From: JBCCFW01 sp039029535
GTDB taxonomy: Bacteria > Acidobacteriota > JBCCFW01
DNA: 9,758 nucleotides
Assembly: GCA_039029535.1 (NCBI GenBank)
Contig: JBCCFW010000235.1
Location: forward strand, 1 to 9,758
Direction of reading: 5' to 3'
Notes under the pieces: model-generated
Database searches by the model: none
Seen by the model: the letters and a program-made list of their open reading frames with translations, nothing else
Told to the model about the DNA's origin: nothing
Shown here: piece by piece, positions 6,962 through 9,758 of the stretch
Numbering within the stretch: position 1 is the stretch's first letter
Layout: every line of letters starts with the position of its first letter
Translations under genes and position numbers: made by a program

Positions 6962-7761
6962 TGCCGTCACTCCCCCGTCTCGTCACCCCCCTCGTCCTGA
7001 CGTCCCTCCTCCTCACGGCCTCGTCCACCGTCGCCGAGACTCCCGAGGAGAAGGGCCACGCCCTTGCCGCGCGCTCGGATCGCAGCGATCGGGGCTTCAC
7101 GGACTCGGTCGTCGAGCTCGAGATGATCCTGCGCAACGCACGGGGCAGGGAGAGCCGACGTCAGCTCACCGTCACCACGCTGGAGGTCGCCGACGAGTCG
7201 TTGGGCGACAAGAGCCTCATCGTCTTTCAGTCACCGGCCGACATCGAGGGCACGGCCCTGCTGTCGCACGCCAAGATCACCGAGCCGGACGACCAGTGGC
7301 TATTCCTGCCGGCTCTCAAGCGCGTCAAGCGCATCAGCTCGGTGAACAAGTCGGGTCCCTTCGTGGGCTCGGAGTTCGCCTTCGAGGACTTCACCGCCCT
7401 CGAGCTGGAGAAGTACGACTACAAGTGGCTGCGTGAAGAGAAGTGCGGCGAACTGACCTGCGACGTCGTGGAACGCTACCCCCGCTACGAGCACTCGGGC
7501 TACACGCGTCAGCTCTCGTGGATCGACCAGACGGCCTTCCAGGTCCGCAAGGTCGAGTTCCACGACCGCAAGGACTCCCTGCTCAAGACGCTCACGCTCA
7601 GCGACTACCGTGACTACGACGGTGCCTGGCGCTCGCATCGCCTGTCGATGGTCAATCACCTCACCGGCAAGAGCACCGATCTCGTCTACTCCGACTATCG
7701 CTTCAAGACCGGGCTCGGTGACGCGGACTTCGTCAAGACCGTGCTCACCCGCCTGCGCTGA
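6961..7761 (+). CDS. Periplasmic LolA-like 'outer membrane lipoprotein-sorting' protein
   Basis: This 266-residue exported protein has a Sec signal peptide with cleavage after about A25 (SSTVA/ET). The rest fits the LolA-like family commonly named outer membrane lipoprotein-sorting protein (Pfam LolA_like type). Its hallmark block is clear at about 112-144: QWLFLPALKRVKRIS, then a NKSGPFVGSEFAFEDF segment. LolA folds are half-barrels that hold acyl chains, so the protein could carry a lipid-like substrate across the periplasm between the pump and the outer membrane. C162 and C167 (KCGELTC) could form a disulfide, which is inference. AAGGTGA (6948-6954), 6 nt ahead of the ATG, is a good ribosome binding site, and the TGATG overlap indicates tight coupling to the pump. 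Genes of this family often sit next to MMPL-type pumps. No lipobox is present. Confidence 0.92.
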   Translation: MPSLPRLVTPLVLTSLLLTASSTVAETPEEKGHALAARSDRSDRGFTDSVVELEMILRNARGRESRRQLTVTTLEVADESLGDKSLIVFQSPADIEGTALLSHAKITEPDDQWLFLPALKRVKRISSVNKSGPFVGSEFAFEDFTALELEKYDYKWLREEKCGELTCDVVERYPRYEHSGYTRQLSWIDQTAFQVRKVEFHDRKDSLLKTLTLSDYRDYDGAWRSHRLSMVNHLTGKSTDLVYSDYRFKTGLGDADFVKTVLTRLR

Positions 7762-7767
7762 CCCGTC

Positions 7768-8961
7768 GTGAGCGTGGCTCGAACTAGCTTGCTGGCGGGG
7801 GCGCTGCTCGGGCTGCTGCTCGCGACGCCCGCGTCGGCCGTGCGCTTCGAAGTGTCCGGCACCGCCGGCGCGGAGCTGCGGCTCTTCACCGGGGCTCCGC
7901 TGCTCCCCGGCCAGGACGCCGAGCCTCAGCCGTCGCTCTCGTTCCAGCCGGAGCTCCGCTGGAGCAGTGAGAATCGACGGCACCGATTCACGGTCGTGCC
8001 CTTCTTCCGCTGGGACGGCCGAGACCCCGAGCGCACGCACGCTGACCTCCGTGAGGCCTGGTGGCGCTGGTCCGGGAAGCGCGGCAGCCTGCTGATCGGC
8101 TGGAACAAGGTCTTCTGGGGCGTGACCGAGTCACGTCATCTCATCGACGTCATCAACCAGGACGACGCGCTGGAAGACGTCGATCGCGAGGACAAGCTCG
8201 GCCAGCCCATGATCGAGCTGAGCACCGATCATCGCTGGGGCAACCTGAGCCTCTACCTGCTACCGGGCCATCGACGGCTGGCCTTCCCGGGTCGCTCCGG
8301 TCGACTCCGGCTGCCCGTGCCGATCGTCGGGCGCGATGTCCACGAGTCGAGCGCGGGCAGCGAGCACGTCGACGCGGCCGTGCGCTGGTCGCACTACCTC
8401 GGCGAGGTCGACCTCGGCGTGTCGTGGTTCCACGGTCACTCACGCGAGCCCCGCCTTCTGCCGGCGCCCGGTGGTCTCACGCCCCGCTACGACCTCATCC
8501 ATCAGCTCGGCATCGACCTCCAGCTCACCAAGGGCGCCTGGCTGTGGAAGCTCGAGACGCTGGTCCGTGAGGGTCACGGCCGGACCTTCACGGCGACGGT
8601 GGCGGGCTTCGAGCGAAGCTTCTACCAGGCGGTCGGACGCGGCGGCGACATCGGCCTGCTCGTCGAGCTCCTCCATGACGATCGCGACGCGACCGCACCA
8701 CCGACCGCATTCCAGCGCGATGTTTTCGTCGGCACGCGACTGGCGTTCAACGACACGCAGGACACCTCGATCTTGCTGGGCGTCATCCAGGATCTCGAGG
8801 GCTCGGGTCGCACGGTCTTCGTGGAGGGCGAGCGACGCTTCGGTCAGCACGGCAAGCTGGAGCTGGAAGGCCGGTTCTTCGGCGGCCTGGCGGCAGACGA
8901 TCCAGCAGCGGTGTTCGCGGCCGACGACTTCGTGACGCTGCGGTGGTCGCTGTTCTGGTGA
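7768..8961 (+). CDS. Predicted outer-membrane beta-barrel protein (DUF1302-like)
   Basis: This 397-residue protein starts with a signal peptide (cleavage after about A24, TPASA/VRF). It continues as alternating polar/hydrophobic strands and ends LRWSLFW, with the C-terminal aromatic residue typical of BAM-inserted barrels. The stretch LREAWWRW (94-101), IGWNKVFWG (about 110-118) and LIDVINQDD (about 125-133) follows the pattern 'REA-strand, GxxxVxWG, DVINPxD' that I associate with DUF1302-type barrels encoded beside LolA-like and RND genes. It is the likely outer-membrane end of the export route. The start is GTG at 7768, 6 bp after the upstream stop, with no clear ribosome binding site; GTG at 7774 is an alternative, and translation probably relies on coupling. 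Barrel topology is fairly secure, the family assignment moderate, and the transported compound unknown. Confidence 0.82.
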   Translation: MSVARTSLLAGALLGLLLATPASAVRFEVSGTAGAELRLFTGAPLLPGQDAEPQPSLSFQPELRWSSENRRHRFTVVPFFRWDGRDPERTHADLREAWWRWSGKRGSLLIGWNKVFWGVTESRHLIDVINQDDALEDVDREDKLGQPMIELSTDHRWGNLSLYLLPGHRRLAFPGRSGRLRLPVPIVGRDVHESSAGSEHVDAAVRWSHYLGEVDLGVSWFHGHSREPRLLPAPGGLTPRYDLIHQLGIDLQLTKGAWLWKLETLVREGHGRTFTATVAGFERSFYQAVGRGGDIGLLVELLHDDRDATAPPTAFQRDVFVGTRLAFNDTQDTSILLGVIQDLEGSGRTVFVEGERRFGQHGKLELEGRFFGGLAADDPAAVFAADDFVTLRWSLFW

Positions 8962-8979
8962 GGAGCGCGAGTCGCCTCT

Positions 8980-9345
8980 CTACGAGTCCCAGTCGGCGAC
9001 CATGACCCGCCGCTCGGCCCGCTTGCTCTCTGATGGAACCAAGCGCTCAGGCTCCAACATCCGTTGTATCGCTCGGGCCGTGAAGGGCTTGCCGGTTCGC
9101 GACACCATGCCCTTCTCCTGAAGGGCAAGCGCAACTCCACGCAAGGACAATCCAGTCTCACGAAACTTGCCAGCAGCCGCGATGGCTGCCTGCTCGTCAG
9201 CAGCAGGCTCTAACGTGACGCCGTCGTCCGAGAGCCTCCACCCATAGGGTGCCCATCTCGAGACCCGTCCTCCGGTCTGGGCTTTCTCTCGCATTCCAAG
9301 AGACGTGCGAGCACCATGGCTCTCACTGTTGAAGCGGTCCGGCAT
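8980..9345 (-). CDS. Serine-recombinase C-terminal domain protein lacking the catalytic domain (remnant or stand-alone)
   Basis: The 121-residue product matches the 'recombinase' domain that follows the resolvase domain in many serine recombinases. GGRVSRWAPYGWRLSDDGVT is followed by LEPAADEQAAI, a GLSLRGVALALQEKG helix pair and VSRTGKPFTARAIQRML, a helix-turn-helix. The N-terminal catalytic domain with the nucleophilic serine is absent, and I found no trace of it in the upstream minus-strand frames up to 9758. It therefore cannot catalyse recombination alone. It is either a truncated remnant or a small DNA-binding protein. ATG at 9345 has GAGGG 7 nt upstream; a TTG at 9414 in the same frame would add 23 unremarkable residues. 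It converges on the barrel gene, with 18 bp between stops. The domain call is good; whether the gene is functional is open. Confidence 0.72.
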   Translation of the reverse strand: MPDRFNSESHGARTSLGMREKAQTGGRVSRWAPYGWRLSDDGVTLEPAADEQAAIAAAGKFRETGLSLRGVALALQEKGMVSRTGKPFTARAIQRMLEPERLVPSESKRAERRVMVADWDS

Positions 9346-9403
9346 CAAGAGACCCTCAGACCAAGTGACACGCAGGTGGCACCGATCGCGATCACCGCAC
9401 GCC

Positions 9404-9415
9404 CTTGTATACAAG
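9404..9415. promoter_or_regulatory. 12-bp perfect palindrome upstream of the recombinase-domain gene
   Basis: CTTGTATACAAG is its own reverse complement with no spacer. It lies about 60 bp upstream of the ATG at 9345 in AT-richer sequence. It could be an operator or part of a promoter (TATACA as a -10), but no -35 at the right distance is seen. Confidence 0.3.
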
Positions 9416-9461
9416 CTACCATGGACCTACTCGCCTTCCCGCAACCTGGTCTTCAGCGCCG

Positions 9462-9491
9462 GGTGAGCGCTCGCCACGGAGCGGTGAGCGC
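9462..9491. repeat. Pair of 9-bp direct repeats, 21 bp apart
   Basis: GGTGAGCGC occurs at 9462-9470 and 9483-9491, a period of 21 bp or two helical turns. The first copy overlaps the palindrome GAGCGCTC (9465-9472). This could be a protein-binding array or chance in GC-rich DNA. Confidence 0.25.
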
Positions 9492-9572
9492 GCCGGGCGG
9501 TCGAGAGGCCCCACTGAACCCCAAGACACCATTTTTCCAGCACGTGATGACAAGAAACGAGCCCGAAGCACT

Positions 9573-9589
9573 GACACCTCGATGGTGTC
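9573..9589. repeat. Small inverted repeat next to the first 19-bp terminal-type repeat
   Basis: GACACC (9573-9578) and GGTGTC (9584-9589) form a perfect 6-bp inverted repeat around TCGAT. Its right arm overlaps the first bases of the repeat starting at 9586, the proposed tip of an insertion element. Confidence 0.35.
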
Positions 9590-9721
9590 TCGACAACTTA
9601 CCACACTCTCTCGCCCCCTCGTCAAGGCCATCGGGAGACGGGCATGCCGGTCAGAGCTCGGAGTCTTCAGACCAAGGCCATGGCTCGACAACTTGCCACC
9701 AGTGTTTCGACAAATTGACGC
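9586..9721 (+). mobile_element. Triplicated 19-bp motif, probable left end of an IS21-like insertion sequence
   Basis: Three direct copies of a motif with consensus TGTCTCGACAACTTGCCAC start at 9586, 9681 and 9703. The first two share 17 of 19 bases and the third matches each at 14 of 19; TCGACAA and the following TT are constant. All start with TG. Several spaced copies of one motif at an end are characteristic of IS21-family elements, whose transposase binds multiple terminal repeats. If so, the tip is near 9586 and the transposase genes lie beyond the right edge. No transposase coding sequence is seen in the window, so the family assignment is inference. The copies are direct, not inverted, which argues against a resolvase res site. 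Confidence 0.45.
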
Positions 9722-9758
9722 TGCTCGACTGGTGATCGCAGCCTCCAGGTGCGGAGAC

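Larger units (their letters stand above)
9416..9758. other. Non-coding right end (343 bp)
   Basis: Open frames on both strands here have low-complexity Arg/Ser/Pro-rich translations with no recognisable domain. The stretch holds the 9-bp repeat pair, the small inverted repeat and the three 19-bp repeats described separately. No tRNA or terminator is evident. Confidence 0.5.

Noticed and set aside
4334..6970. 878-codon open frame on the minus strand opposite the RND transporter
   Set aside because: Its translation is Arg/Glu/Asp/Gly-rich with no domain. It mirrors the third-position GC bias of the transporter, which has clear helices, motifs and a ribosome binding site.
8959..8979. Bidirectional terminator between the barrel and recombinase-domain genes
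   Set aside because: GAGGAG and CGCCTC form only a mismatched stem and no T-run follows on either strand.
9586..9721. Resolvase res site for the adjacent recombinase-domain gene
   Set aside because: res subsites contain inverted motif pairs, whereas these three copies are all direct, and the recombinase lacks its catalytic domain.
9316..9735. 139-codon plus-strand frame at the right end
   Set aside because: The translation lacks any domain and runs through the repeats; the minus-strand recombinase domain is the better explanation of its overlapping part.

Overview
The window is GC-rich, with tightly packed genes and a strong G/C third-position bias. It carries an RND pump, an exported LolA-like protein and a predicted outer-membrane beta-barrel, so the host is a Gram-negative bacterium with two membranes. 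The gene styles (vanadium haloperoxidase-like protein, PGM1-type ATP-grasp ligase, RND/LolA-like/barrel cluster, recombinase-domain protein) fit Myxococcota or a related 'deltaproteobacterial' lineage. That placement is an impression from family content, not a proof.

Layout. Positions 1-897 (minus) hold the first 299 residues of a secreted vanadium-dependent haloperoxidase-like protein whose C-terminal half lies beyond the left edge. A 389-bp gap follows (898-1286). It contains a sizeable imperfect hairpin (1056-1095) and a weak promoter candidate that would place the hairpin in the haloperoxidase leader. A 100-residue protein (1287-1589, minus) is read divergently from an ATP-grasp ligase of the PGM1-related type (1678-3231, plus). 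That ligase converges on a DoxX-like membrane protein (3245-3925, minus).

The core of the window is a regulated export cluster at 4021-8961. A perfect 10-6-10 palindrome abuts the start codon of a TetR-family repressor and lies over its probable promoter. The repressor overlaps an RND/MMPL-type transporter (ATGA), which overlaps a periplasmic LolA-like protein (TGATG), which is followed 6 bp later by a predicted outer-membrane beta-barrel. Inner-membrane pump, periplasmic carrier and outer-membrane barrel together suggest an envelope-spanning route for a lipid or other hydrophobic compound. The TetR protein probably senses such a compound, and the divergent DoxX gene may share the control region. 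The substrate cannot be read from the sequence.

The right end (8980-9758) looks like a mobile-DNA boundary. It has a serine-recombinase C-terminal domain without its catalytic domain (minus), a 12-bp palindrome upstream of it, and three direct copies of a 19-bp motif beginning TG(T/G) between 9586 and 9721. These copies resemble the multiple terminal repeats of an IS21-type element entering from the right. No tRNA, rRNA or CRISPR array was seen.
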